64,000 nucleotides of DNA. It comes from Circinella umbellata. Its lineage: Eukaryota; Mucoromycota; Mucoromycetes; Mucorales; Lichtheimiaceae. Below, piece by piece: positions 10,901 to 23,612 of this stretch (within the stretch, counting starts at the first letter, position 1; every line of letters begins with the position of its first letter). Position numbers and translations under genes: made by a program. The DNA is taken from NCBI GenBank assembly GCA_025093555.1, contig JAIWNF010000015.1:744001-808000 (forward strand), read 5' to 3'. Under the pieces are notes generated by a model. That model saw nothing but the letters and a program-made list of their open reading frames with translations. It was not told where the DNA came from and ran no database searches.

Positions 10901-11407
10901 AATAATAGTTGTTTTGTTGTTGTTGATGATGAATATATTCTTAAACGAACCTCGATGCTGTTGACGCTGGTATTTTGGGCAATGTTACGGTATTGATGAA
11001 GACCTTCTTTCACCAATTTGCCCTTACGTAATACAACGCAAAGCTCAATATATTTGAGCATGATGGGCTCCATAATGTTAAGTGCATAACTGCGTGAGCG
11101 CTTGGAAAGGACAACTTCATGAAGAGTTTGTAATGCAACGGCATCTTGACCAGAAGCACATAATTCTAATTATAAAAACACGTCATCAATTTTTTTCATC
11201 GTCAGTAAAATTCGTATCATTTATATAAAAGTGGTTCTATCCATTATTTTGTATCCATCCGATTTTTTTTTTTTATTTGCGTTTCGGTTTTTTTTCGTCT
11301 TCGTTTTTCGATCCATCCATCTATTTTATTCATCTATCCATTCTTTTCTATTTACCTTCAGCTCGTTTCAGAGCATTGTCCGGCTTCACAGCATAGAATG
11401 GAGCCAT
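7942..11407 (-). CDS. TIF32: Translation initiation factor eIF3 subunit a
   Basis: Four exons (11407-11356, 11165-10951, 10788-8516, 8443-7942) join in phase to give 1013 residues. The start MAPFYAVKPDNALKRAEE and the helical N-terminus are typical of eIF3a. A PCI region lies around residues 390-510 (LYNILEVQFHPLSICRKINP and following). It is followed by a long charged coiled-coil (about 550-860, EEEQKRREDERVKRVQDEI and similar) and a C-terminal low-complexity tail with repeated DREPRRFADRE units and Arg-Gly-rich sequence. eIF3a is the scaffold of eIF3, which holds the 40S subunit and mRNA during scanning; the decad-like repeats in the tail match the family. Introns lie near the 5' end and before the tail. 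The exon 2 donor GTTCG is weaker than the others. Confidence 0.93.
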
Positions 11408-11966
11408 ATTTTAATAGTTTTTTGCCTTTGGAGAAGGTTAGAAATTTACTATTCATTATTATCAAGGAGAACATTACAAGTATCTTTCCCCATTGGGAAA
11501 CCCCGATTTCCTTATTTGGATTTTATTGTTTTAAAGAAGCATTGACCACTTACATTTATTGCTATGGATTTACTTCTCTTTTTTTTCTCTTTTTTTTTTT
11601 AACTAATAACGTAAACGTGTTTTCATGATATCTCCAAGGTATTATTTCTAATATTATTTGTATTAACTTTATTTATTACTTCTAGAGCAAATTAAAATGA
11701 GGATTATATATATTTTTTTAAGAAAAATCGAACAATATTATACATTAGCTGGATACATTTTCAAAAAAAAAAAAAAGTAGTTGTCATAAATAACAACTAA
11801 AAAACTTATAGTATAATTGCCCGAGCAGGATAATACATCAGGAGCATTAACGTTATTCGTTGGAGTATTTAATAAGTTTTTTAGTTGGTCCAATGGAGTA
11901 TATACTAACATTGATAAAAAGCTTTTTTTTAAAAAAAAAAACGAATCAAAGTACTCAGAGATAGTT

Positions 11967-12380
11967 TCACTGGTTTACGACGGGATATACGAATGACAAT
12001 ACGCCTAAAAACAAATGGATTAAACAGAAAAAAAATACGTTTCATTCACGAAAGATTAACAGATACGTATCCAAAAATAAATTTATTCGATTTCTCACTT
12101 TTCTTACGTAATTCTTGGGCTTCTTGTATTTGTTCTTTTTCTTTTTCTAGTGAAAGAAAAAAATTCGAGTTACTTACGTATAGAGTTATTGGCTTGTTGT
12201 TTGAAAAAATTGTCGTACGCTGTGTCCTATCACACATTCTTGTAATTTTACCAAATTTTTATCATCACTGTACCATAGAATAAACTATAATGCGGGCTTT
12301 CACAGACGTCGTCATGGATCAACTTCTGCTTTCAACTAAATAATACGTACCGCTTTCACAAAGTTCTTGTTAGACGTCAT
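11967..12380 (-). CDS. Possible small four-exon gene, 51 residues, unknown
   Basis: Four short exons (12380-12351, 12226-12178, 12146-12108, 12004-11967) have GT...AG borders and codon phases that fit at each junction, ending in TGA. The predicted protein starts MTSNKNFVKADTAYDNFFKQ and continues with a charged helix, KEKEQIQEAQEL. If the third donor is not used, the frame reads on through LRKKSEKSNKF to a stop at 12046. No family is recognised. The second intron would be only 31 bp, shorter than others here. Phase agreement across three junctions is suggestive but could be chance or a gene relic. It lies upstream of eIF3a on the same strand. Confidence 0.25.
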
Positions 12381-14135
12381 TCAAGTCATATTCTGTGGTT
12401 TAATATTGCTTCCGTATAACTTTGAATGTGGTAATTTCCTAAATAGGAAAACTCTATTTACATACGTATTATATTTTTTTTTGCATAACATGTATCGGGT
12501 GTAACAATGATCATTGTCAGCATTGTTCAAAAATATTATACAAATATATATCTATTAGTGCCTAGTAAAAGCTTTTTTTTATAGTATGTGATCTTTTTTT
12601 TTCTTTGATCGATAATAGATTTATAATTATAATCCCAACTTTATATCATTAGACTAAATAATATCTTTATTAAAAGTTTAAAATCAAAACGTACAAAGTT
12701 AGACAACAACAAATAATAATAAAAGCTCATAAAAATAAACAATTATCCATGTTCTTTTTTACAACATAGAGTGAAAAATTATAAGTATCAATCCGATTAA
12801 TCTGTAAATACTATTATTTTTTAATGTTTGTTATTTAAACAGGGTGTGTGTTTGGCTTTTTATTTGATATTTAAAAATGACGAATATATAAATCTACAAA
12901 CATATATTTACAAAGTTTGATTTTCTTTTTCTTTCATATACTGTATGTAAAGTGAGGGGGGGGGATGGGAGAGAGAAAGACTAATTTTCATATTATCAAA
13001 CAAGAAGAAGCAATTAATAAGAGTACTGTAACCATTTTACAACAGTAAACACACAACACATAACGTGTGCATTCTATATTATATATACTTTTGATTAATG
13101 AGTAAAAGACATCAGTTTATTTCATAACAGAACATTTTATCTGCCTAGAAAACTAAGTCACTTTTTGTCTATTATAAACATTGTGTACATTGCACTAATG
13201 GGAATTCAATGTACTTTATGCTCCAATCATATAATCATAAGAGCATATAGTCTAGTGTAGAATAGAGAGACCATGTCTATACAAATAAGACATAGAGTAG
13301 CTGTATATATTCTTTATAAAGTGATTGTTAGTATTACTGATTTTCTCCTTGGTACTAACTGTTTTTTTATTACATAAACTTCATTCTTCATGCATAATTT
13401 ACTCTTAATTTAAACAACAGTAGTAAAAAGAAATCTTGAAGTTGATGTTAATACGTAGTATGAGTATATTATAGATTATTATTATTCATCTATATATAAC
13501 TCCCCTACCATTTTTTTATTATTTTTATTGAATCTGACAACTCTCCCCCTCCCCACCTTCCTCCTTTATTTTTCTTTACATTGGTCAAAATTACATCCTT
13601 GAAACTCACTTGAGGAGTTTTTATTTGAGATACACTTTTTTTTCTATATCGTTGTTAAATTATATTTCAATATATATACCTATATGATAATACTCCTTGA
13701 AACTAAAACTAAAAAAAAAAAAAAAAAAAAAAGTTGGTCTATGTTATATATGTAATATTTATACAATAATCAGAAAAGGAAAGCTACTTCATCTTTTTTT
13801 CTCATATTTGAAATTTATGAAATATCTACGTAGTAAAAAGTAATAATAATGATATTATTATTATGTTTTTGCTTCTCTCCTTGACACTTGTTTTTTTTAA
13901 TTACTACGTACTACTAAAAGATTATTATTTTCTTCTTTTAAAAAAAGAAAAAGAAAGGAGCTAGAAGGAGTTGAATTTCTTTTTTTATATATAATGAAAA
14001 AATAATAGACCTAATCCTCAATATTTTATTATTTTGTATAATTATAATCGTTTTCTCTTTTTTTTTTGTTGTTTTCTTTTCTAGTTTCTTTTATTTTAAT
14101 ATTCTAATAATAATAATAATAACAACAACAACAAA
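12381..14135. other. Long AT-rich intergenic region
   Basis: About 1.75 kb with no supported gene. It contains poly-A and poly-T runs (for example 13713-13732), a G run near 12955-12964, and CT-rich stretches near 13540-13575. The last 100 bp, with AAT and AAC repeats, is the 5' leader of the kinase gene. I saw no tRNA-like fold. Confidence 0.45.
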
Positions 14136-17100
14136 ATGATGATATCAACAGCAACATCACAAGCATTTCCTAATAAATGTAATAAAAATCCGAATGTATT
14201 AGTCAAAAGATTGGATGAATTACCAAAAGATGAACAATTCTATATTATTGAATTTTTGAATCGACATATTGAAGATATATCTATTCAATCTATTGAAGAA
14301 TTAAGACATACTCTTAAAGATGGCATTATTCTTTGCAAGTAAGTCTATTTTTTTTTATCATAATAATAAAAAAAGGGGGGGGGAAGGGTTATTTCAAAAA
14401 ATAAATCCATTATGTTTTTGGGTGAAGACAAATGGATGCGCGCATTAACATTTTATAATGATAGACTTGTGAATATTGTTCGACCAGGAACCATTAAAAA
14501 TATTGGACAAAAGGATTTATCTTTTGTTAAGGTACGAAAAGAAATGATGATTTTAAAAAAAAAAAAGTTATACTCACCTATTAAGTTTATACATTTTAGA
14601 TTGATAATATTGCACGATTTTTACAAGGTGCTCGACAGGTAATAATAATGACGTATATAACAAAAAATAAAGTTTTTTTTTTCATATCTTGGCAAACTAA
14701 TTAAAATATATGTTTAATATTAATAGATTGGTTTAGATGAATCTGAATTATTTGAAGCTGTAGATTTATTTGAAGGGAAAAATATTACTTCTGTAAGTAA
14801 TAAGAATTAAGTTTATTGTTGAGTGGTGTTTTCTTAACAAATATGTATATATTTTTATGTATTAAAGTGATTTAGGGGAGGGGGATGAGATGCATGACGA
14901 TCGTAGAGAAAAGAAAACATATCAATTAAAACTTCATTTTTTTTTAAATTATTATTATTACTATAGGTACTTCATACTATATTGACACTTGCTCGATTAC
15001 ATTCTACAGACAAAGATCATCCTTTTGTCAATAAGAGTAATAATAATTATAACAAGAATAACAATAACAAGAAAGATCAAATAACTCCTAAAAACAAGGA
15101 GAAAAATAAGCAAGGAGTACATAATAATAATAATTATAATAGTAAGAATGATGATGATGAAGATGATGAATTCCTTGAATCTTCTTGTTTGGAATATTTA
15201 AACGTCCATGGAGTTTTCACATCAACATCTTTTCCAACAAGACATGAACGAGCTCAATCATATCAACAAGTAGCTGAAGAATATAGATTTCCACCTATTC
15301 CACAAACTTCTTTATCAACATCTTCTGGAATACATCAAAATACATTACGACCACCCAAATCACCTTTAAGATCAACAAAGAAAAGAAGAAACAAAGCATT
15401 GAATCGCCAAAGTCATTATATTAGTCGGGAAGAAGAAAAAGAACTTGTTGGGGGCTCTATTACTTCTCATGCACATTATAATTTTGATAAAAGAAGACCT
15501 TCTGCACCTACTATTAGTTTACGTCAAAGACAACAAGATGTAGAAGATGAAGAAGAGTCAATGATTCATCAATGTACAACAAGTATGTCAAGATCAACAT
15601 CAATCGAATCAACTACTGAGCAACAACAAAGTGCAAAAATGGATCATCAAATTTTCTTGGATTCACTTGAAGAAGAGGAAGAAGGATATAAAAGAAAAGA
15701 AAAAGAACGTGAAACACTTTCATTAAAAAGTAAAGATGGTGCACCAAGCTCACAATTTGTAAGTAAATTTTAATTTATTGAATAATAGACGCTGAGAAGG
15801 TTTGTTTGTTTTTGAAGGGTCATTATTAATATTATTATTATTATTGTTGTTGCTTTAATAATTATAAATAGCAATTGGGTAATTGTATTGGTAAAGGTCA
15901 ATTTGGTTCAGTATACAAGTAATGTGTCAGATTTTTGTCTCTTATTTCTCTTTATAAAAATAATTATATCATTAAATATTAAACATCTTAAATGAATGTT
16001 ATTAGAGCTCTTGATTTGGCGACTGGTGAAATTGTAGCAGTAAAACGACTTCAAGTGGGTGATGATGGTATGTTGGATGAAGAAATCATGGCAAGTATCT
16101 TTTATTATTTATTTGTTTATTTTGCATTAAAATTTTTTTTTTCTATTCTAATCATGACTTTTTTTTTTTGAACAATTATAGAAAGAAGTTGGTTTATTAC
16201 GAACTCTTTTACATACAAATGTTATTAGTTATCTTGGTTTTGTAAGAAGTAAAAATCATATAAATATTGTTCTTGAGTATGTTTCTTTTTATATATGTAT
16301 ATATATATATATATTGTATTGTTTTTACATAAACTAATTATATGTAATTTAGATATGCAGAAAATGGATCCCTTATGTCAACATTAAAATCATTTGGTGC
16401 TTTTCCAGAAAAATTAGTTGCTTCATTCTGTGTTAAACTTTTAAATGGTTTAGAATATCTTCATGCGAATTCTGTAAATATTTGTTAATTAATTCACTCT
16501 AATTTGTTTTTTTACTAATTACGTATTAATTATAATGATAGGTTGTTCATTGTGATCTTAAAGCAGCCAATATTCTTACTACAAAAACAGGGGATGTCAA
16601 ATTATCCGATTTTGGTGTGTCATTAAATTTAAAAATTAAAGAAAATATTGATGATGGTGCTATTTCTGGAACACCAAATTGGAGTAAGTAGTGTACTATG
16701 TTTTAAAAGACAAAAAAAAAGATGTAAAAGAGACTCATTCTTATTTAAAACATACGTAATTCATTTTTAAATAGTGGCACCTGAAGTGATTGAATTAAAA
16801 GGAGCAACACCTAAATCTGATATATGGTACGTAATCTATATATATATATATATATATATTTAATACAAGATGATTAATTAAAATAATTTGTAATAGGTCT
16901 CTTGGATGTACATTAATAGAATTAGCTACTGGTAAACCACCTTATTCAAATATGATTGCAATGTCGGCTATGTTTCGAATTGTTGAAGATGATTATCCAC
17001 CTTTACCTGAAAATATATCATTTGAAATGCAAGACTTTTTAAAACAATGTTTTCAAAAAGATCCTGAAAACCGACCTAGTGCATCTGAATTAAAACTGCA

Positions 17101-18265
17101 TCCATGGATTCTTAAACATAAACAACAATGTCCTTCTTTAATATCATCAGAGCAACAACAGCAACAACAACAATCTACATATTCTTCATCAACAGTTTTT
17201 TCTTCTTCTTTTGAATCATTTTCTTCAAGTTTATCATCATCATCAGCAGCATCTTCTCCTGTTGTTAGTGGAAATAACAGTCTTTCTTCTGTACATGAAA
17301 GTAATAAAAACAAGAGACCTACGATCGTACCAACAAGAGGTAATTATATATATGCATAAAATACATTGATTGTTATTGTACTTACATTTCTTTTATATAT
17401 AGATGAGCCCATTATTATTGAAAATGATAGAAATTTACAATATCCACGTATTTATTATAATATCATGCCAGATGATCATGAAAAAACAGGTTTAGGTGAA
17501 AATTACTTTGATAGGCAAAATACAATGAATGATAAAGGTCATTGTAGTATTGAATCTGATACATATCATTACAATCATTCTGGACAACATCGATTTACTC
17601 TTACATCTTTTGGTAAAAGTAAGTACATATAAAAAAGGAACAATCAATACAAACAATGAATTTTTAATCTCACTTTTTCTATTTATAAATAAATTAGTAT
17701 GTGAATGTAAAGTATGTGGTGAATCTATTAATGATCAAATTACTTTTTGTCAAGTATGTTCACTTATGTGTCACGAACAATGTAAATCTAAATCATTTTC
17801 TTGTCCACCTAAAGTAAATAATCAACAACCTTCTTATGATGTAAGTAGATTATTACTATTATTTAGATAAATCATACGTAATCAATATATAAACTAATAT
17901 AAATACTATTTATATAGTATGTCTTTTCTGCAAAAATTTATAATCGTCAAGGAGAAAGACCGACAGAATCAAAAACTATTCAAATGGAACCTGAATTTGC
18001 AAGAACTTTAAGTTGTGGGGTCCATCCAGATCATCCCCAAGCAGCCAATATCGCCAAATATGCACAAACATTAGGATTAACCCCTCATGAAATTAAAGCA
18101 TTAAGTGAAAATCCTGCTTTATTATCTCATACCATAGCTAATACGCAACGAGGTCCAATGGAAGAAAAACGTAATAAATTAGGAACAGGAGGAATAAGAA
18201 CAACAACGAGTAGAAAGAATAGTCACAGTGGTTCTCTTCCAGATGAACAATGTATCATTTCTTAA
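14136..18265 (+). CDS. Septation-initiation kinase (Cdc7/SepH-like) with CH and C1 domains and a CAAX end
   Basis: Fifteen exons rebuilt in phase give about 952 residues: 14136-14338, 14465-14531, 14600-14638, 14727-14792, 14967-15758, 15872-15918, 16006-16090, 16182-16276, 16353-16473, 16542-16683, 16775-16826, 16897-17339, 17403-17618, 17698-17840, 17918-18265. Residues about 20-140 form a calponin-homology domain ([51 protein letters not shown]). The kinase spans about 390-645: [25 protein letters not shown] with Cys for Arg in [22 protein letters not shown]. The HCD and the [16 protein letters not shown] block are what I recall for SepH/Cdc7, the top kinase of septation signalling. Ser- and Gln-rich linkers follow, then an atypical C1 finger (about 788-825, CKVCGESI...[12 protein letters not shown]) and a C-terminal CIIS prenylation box. 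Exon 7 ends with a GC donor. The CH and C1 additions are unusual. Confidence 0.85.
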
Positions 18266-18582
18266 ATAATAAAAATATATTTCTTGTTTGAATGAAATCA
18301 ATGAGGGTTCTTTTTTTTTTGGGGGGGGGGCGAAAGGGGAGGAAGAAAAAAAAAAGGGGGGGGAGGGGTTGGAAGAAGTTACATGTGTGTGTGTGTGTGT
18401 GTGTGTTACACTTAATATTTCGAACCATTTTATAATTCCTGTGTAAGCAACCTTCTCTCTTTTTTACTTTTCTTTTTTTTCCCGCTAAAACCAATTCTCC
18501 CTCAGTAATAGTCCTTGAATTGAAACGACTTTTAAAAAAAAAGAACATCATCCAACAAAATAATCAATAAACAATTTATATA
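18266..18582. other. Short intergenic gap with G run and GT repeat
   Basis: This 317-bp gap holds a (T)n(G)n stretch at 18311-18330, a second G-rich patch, and a (GT) repeat at 18384-18405. It should include the kinase gene's 3' end and the promoter of the Ral-like gene. No coding signal. Confidence 0.5.
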
Positions 18583-19600
18583 ATGGCCAAAGCTAAAGCA
18601 AAACAATCATTACCGTTACATAAAGTCATTATGGTGGGTTCAGGTGGTGTTGGTAAATCAGCATTAACTTTACAATACATGTATGGTGATTTTGTTGAAG
18701 AATATGATCCAACTAAAGCCGATTGTAAGTTATTTCTTTCAATTATGAACCCTCCCCCCAATACCTTCCAACTTTTTCATTTATATATTTATTTATTACA
18801 ATGAAGTATTTTTTTTTTTTTGTTTTAAAAATAATGTTTCTCCTTTTATTTTATTTTAAAAAAACCTCCCATTATAACTAAATGGAAATGATGATGAAAT
18901 TTATTAGCATATCGAAAGAAAGTTGTTCTCGATAATCAAGAATGTCAAATAGATATTCTTGATACTGCTGGTCAAGAAGAATATGCTGCTGTAAGTATTT
19001 TTTTCATGGTATTTTTTTGTATATTATAGAAATTAAATAATAATAATAATAATAATGATTTTAATAATTTCCTTTTTTTTTAGATTCGTGATAATTATTA
19101 TCGATCGGGTGAAGGTTTTTTATGCGTATTTTCGGTATGTGAACATGAATCATTAGAACATACTCAAGAATTCCGTGATCAAATCCTTCGTGTACTTGAT
19201 GATGAAACGGTAAATAAACAAAGGAGAGGATTATATACAGTTGAAGGAAAGGTGGGGGGGGGAGGATATATATATTTATTATATGTAAAAGGAAAGAGAA
19301 GTACAAATAACTAATGAATTAAATTGTTACGCGGTGTGTGTGTGTGTGTGATATAAATAATAGGTACCATTTATTCTTGTTGGTAATAAGGTTGATTTAG
19401 CACATTTAAGAAAAGTTGAAAATAGTGAAGCATCTTCATTAGCAAATGAATGGCATTGTCCTTATATTGAAACATCAGCAAAAACTCGACAAAATGTTGA
19501 ACAAGTATATATCACTTTAATGCGTCAAATTCGTGATAGAAAACTTAGACAACAAAAATCAAATAGTCCTGATAAGGATTCTTGTTGTATTATTCTTTAA
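18583..19600 (+). CDS. Ral-like small GTPase
   Basis: Four exons (18583-18724, 18908-18990, 19084-19209, 19364-19600) join in phase to give 195 residues. Ras-superfamily motifs are complete: P-loop GSGGVGKSA, switch I with [36 protein letters not shown], and ETSAK. The [14 protein letters not shown] and [16 protein letters not shown] strings match animal RalA closely, and the N-terminal extension before [10 protein letters not shown] is Ral-like. It ends CCIIL, a CAAX box whose final Leu favours geranylgeranylation. Ral recruits the exocyst to membranes in animals; the same role here is inference. Ral is not known to me from yeasts, so its presence fits an early-diverging fungus. Confidence 0.88.
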
Positions 19601-20088
19601 ATTCTATAACACCTTCTTTTACTAAACTATTATTATTACTATTACAAATCAAACTTACCCTATTTACCTCATCAAATCATCCAGTTATTCATCATCATCC
19701 ATCATCTTGTTATCCGTGTGTATCAGTATAGAATTAGGATATACTCTTTCTCTTTTCCTTTATACTATTATATATTTATTATCTATTATTTCCTTCCCTT
19801 TCCTCTCTCTCTCCTTTTTCCCGTCAATTCCATTTCTTTCTTAAAAAGACCCTTTTTTTGTTCTTTTCAAACTTAGTAACTTAATATTTTGTTATATTCA
19901 AAAGTCCATAAAACTTTTGGAAGGCAATAATATAATAACACAAGATTTAATTCAAATGAATAAGTTTCTGCTTTGTTAAATTTTTTGATTTCCAGCTATT
20001 TGAAAACGCTATTTAAAAAAAAAAAAAAAAGTCAACTCTTCCTCTCTCTCCTTGTATACACACACACACACACTTATAATATATAATC
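19601..20088. other. Intergenic region
   Basis: A 488-bp gap between the Ral-like gene and PRP46, both on the plus strand. It has CT-rich tracts at 19745-19815, a poly-A run near 20014-20029 and a CA repeat at 20059-20072, 17 bp before the PRP46 start. No coding signal. Confidence 0.5.
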
Positions 20089-21934
20089 ATGGTTGCAGCA
20101 GTGGGTGAAAAAAGACCAGTAGAAGAACACAATTTACCATTGGAAGTAACTCAATCCATGGAATCTATTGTAACAGAATCAGCAAAACGAACACGACTTT
20201 TATTTTCAAATAATTATGGTCAACCTTCCATGGACGAGATGACTAGGTAAAATAATAATTTTTGATCTCTTTTTATTTTTATATAAATTGATCTCAAAAC
20301 TTTTTTAGGGTATACGCGTGTCTATTTAAAAGAAAGTATCCATTGAAACTTAAAAAAATAAAAACAATTACTTTATTCTTTATAGTCAACGTGTTAAATT
20401 AACGAGTAAAATAAGCGATGAATATGGTCAAGTACGTACATTACCTGAAGCACTTGTAAAACAACAAAGAGAAGCAGCACAAAAAGCCAAACTTGCCAAA
20501 AAGACAACTATGGAAGATGTAACACCTGACGATAGTGCTGTTCAACAACTTATTGATACAATTCCAAAGAAATCAACTACCGAGTAATGTGTTGCCATTT
20601 TTTTTTTTTTTAAAAAAAAAAGAAAGAACAACCATCCCCAAAAACTCAACAAGTTAACCCTTTTTATTATTTTATTACAGAGTCGACGAAAAAGCAAAAC
20701 AAGGTATCGTTTCATTACGATCCAAAGATCGAGTTTCAGAAATCTTCAGTAATGATACAACTGGTTCAGGTGGTGGATCACTTGTACGTCGTGCAAGAGC
20801 TAAAACTATTAAACCTGTATGGCATGCTCCATGGAAACTTATGCGTGTTATTAGTGGTCATTTGGGTTGGGTACGAGCTGTCACTGTTGAACCAGGAAAT
20901 AAATGGTTTGCTACAGGTGCTGGTGATCGTACAATCAAGATTTGGGATTTGGCTTCGGGTACACTTAAATTATCATTGACAGGTCACATTAGTACAGTAC
21001 GTGGATTAGCAGTATCACCACGACATCCATATTTATTTTCATGTGGTGAAGATAAAATGGTTAAATGTTGGGATTTAGAACAAAACAAGGTTATTCGTCA
21101 ATATCATGGACATCTTTCAGGTGTTTATTCTTTAAGTTTACATCCTACACTGGATGTTTTAGTTACAAGTGGTCGTGATGCTACAGCAAGAGTAAGTTAT
21201 TTGTTTTGTTAATAATGGGTTATAAAAAGGAAAATAATATTAATGTGGTTTTTTTTAGGTTTGGGATATGAGAACAAAACAAAATGTACATGTATTGACA
21301 GGACATACAAGTACTGTATCTGATGTCAAATGTCAAGAAGCAGATCCTCAAGTGATTACAGGTTCAATGGATAGTACAATTCGATTGTGGGATTTGGCAG
21401 CAGGAAAAACAATGGGTGTATTGACACATCATAAAAAGAGTGTACGAGCGCTCGCTATTCATCCAACAGAATTTGGTTTTGTTAGTGGAAGTGCAGATAA
21501 TATAAAGGGTTGGAAATGTCCTGAGGGTACATTTATTCAAAATTATGAAGGTCGTAAATCGATTATCAATACATTATCTGTTAATCAAGATGGTGTTATC
21601 TTTTCTGGTGGTAATTATATATCCATATGTATTTTCATTTGAATTAAGAAGGGAGGGAGGGACATGGAAAGGAGTATATAAATTAAAATGAATATTTATC
21701 TTTTTTACATTAGGCGACAATGGTTCTATGGGATTCCATGATTGGCGATCAGGATACCAATTCCAATCTATGGAAACAACAGTACAACCAGGTTCACTTG
21801 ATGCAGAAGCTGGTATTTTTGCCAGTACATTTGATCGTACTGGTTTGCGTTTAATTACGGGTGAAGCAGATAAAACCATCAAAATTTATAAAGAAGATGA
21901 AAATGCTGTTAAAGATGAAGATTTTTATCAATAA
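20089..21934 (+). CDS. PRP46: Pre-mRNA-splicing factor PRP46/PLRG1, WD40 protein
   Basis: Five exons (20089-20246, 20386-20583, 20681-21191, 21259-21610, 21714-21934) join in phase to give 479 residues. The N-terminal 150 residues are helical and charged. From about residue 165 there are seven WD40 repeats. The first begins [20 protein letters not shown], which is the signature start of the PRP46/PLRG1 propeller, and later repeats contain [40 protein letters not shown] and [14 protein letters not shown]46 is a core member of the Prp19/NTC complex in the catalytic spliceosome. Its presence as an intact gene fits the intron-rich surroundings. Repeat lengths and ending (KDEDFYQ) look complete. 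Confidence 0.93.
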
Positions 21935-22061
21935 AATAATAACGATAAAAAAAAAGTATACAAATACAAAATCTCATTCATATTTATATTTATTTTATAT
22001 ACAATTTACATTTATATTTTTACTTTCTCTTTTCCTCTATATATAATGTATATTCATTTTA

Positions 22062-23612
22062 CTAAAGAGTAGTAGGGGATAATATACTTGGTTGACCTGG
22101 TAACCATTTTTGTAATACTTGAGGGATTTTGACAGATCCATCCGGTTGTTGGAATGTTTCGAGAATGGCAATAATAATGCGTGGTACTGCAATGGCTGTA
22201 CCATTAATTGTATGACAGAAAAATGTATTTTTACCGGTATTATGTGTTGGTCTATATCGAATGGATAATCGACGTGCTTGATAATCCGTACAATTGGATG
22301 TAGATGATATCTTCAAAATATATATATATATATAAAACAATTAGGTTCAATCTATTATCCAATTACTTTATACTTTTTTTCTTTTTACTCACTTCTCCCC
22401 AAGTGTTTCTTCCTGGCATCCATGCTTCAATATCATATTTTCTATATGCACTTGCACCTAATTCTTCTGTAGGCATGTCCAATACTCTAAAAGAAACCAT
22501 ATTTTGTTTTGTTTTGTTTACAACCATTAAGTAAAATGAATACGCATTATGAACAGCCCAATTTTTTTTTTTTTTTACCTAAAACATAAACCCAATTCAG
22601 TAAACATTTCCTCCTGAATTTCTCTAAATTGTTCCAATAGAGCATCACTTTGTTGTTCAGTAGAAACTGCAAAAAGTTCTACTTTAGAAAATTGATGAAC
22701 GCGATATAATCCTTTTGTTTCTGTTCCTCGACCTCCTGCTTCAGCACGATACGCTCTACCATATCCAACCAGTCGTTTTGGTAATCCTGTTTCCTCTAAA
22801 ACTTTGGTTGCAAATTTTCCTGCTAAAGGTATTTCTGCTGTACCAGCCAAACAAAGTGCATCCTCTTCATTCGCTTGAACATGATAAATTTGAGAACTTT
22901 CACCCGCACGTGGTTGAAATCCACATCCATAAGCAATGGACGTTCTTACAATATCAGGAGTAATCACACCTAAAAATCCTTTTGATGCAGCCTTGTCCAT
23001 TGCATATTGTATTAAAGCAGTTTCTAAAAATGCACCATAGCCTTCAAGATAATAAAAACTGGATCCACTCACTAGGGCAGCTTGTTCTAAATCGATCATA
23101 CCCAATCTTGTTGCAATAGTGATATGGTCCTCATATTTTTTCTGTTCTTGTAGTAGTGATTCATTGACGATTTTAATTACTCGAGCGTTGGATTCAGGAC
23201 CGACTGGGACTTCTGGATGGGTATCATTGGGAATTTGTATAGCACAGTGTAATAGTTCTGTTTCAGTTGTTGTTAAGTCTGCTTCAATTTGTTTAATTTG
23301 TTGTTTTAGTTCTTTTGCTTGTTGGATAAGTGCTGGATCTCTATTCTTTTTATCCTTGTTAGAAGAAGAAGTTACTTTGGATAACGTGTTACGTTGAGAA
23401 CGTAAGTGTAAAAGTGTATTATAATTTTCAAGACGACGTTCATTTAAAGTTTTGACATGGTAAGGATCAATAGGACAATGGTTACGTTTTATCATATTTT
23501 CTTTGATCGCTTGAGGATTCTCGGCCATTTTATTATAATCAAGTCGTGTTTGAATAGGTGTTGAATAGGAACGTGTCCATTTTATGGAATGATGTCGAAG
23601 TTGACGAAACAT
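22062..23612 (-). CDS. Seryl-tRNA synthetase, probably mitochondrial
   Basis: Three exons (23612-22579, 22486-22393, 22310-22062) join in phase to give 458 residues. The basic start [19 protein letters not shown] looks like a mitochondrial presequence. A coiled-coil arm follows (about residues 50-125, [28 protein letters not shown]), as in SerRS. The class II catalytic core has TAEIPL, motif 2 [20 protein letters not shown] with VHQFSKVE, and motif 3 [18 protein letters not shown]. It charges mitochondrial tRNA-Ser with serine. The motif-3 region lies in the last exon, and the gene is convergent with PRP46 across a 127-bp gap. Confidence 0.9.

Noticed and set aside
17053..17313. Minus-strand frame opposite the kinase gene's Ser/Gln-rich linker
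   Set aside because: It is the antisense of a low-complexity coding region (poly-Cys, poly-Asp) and has no features of its own.
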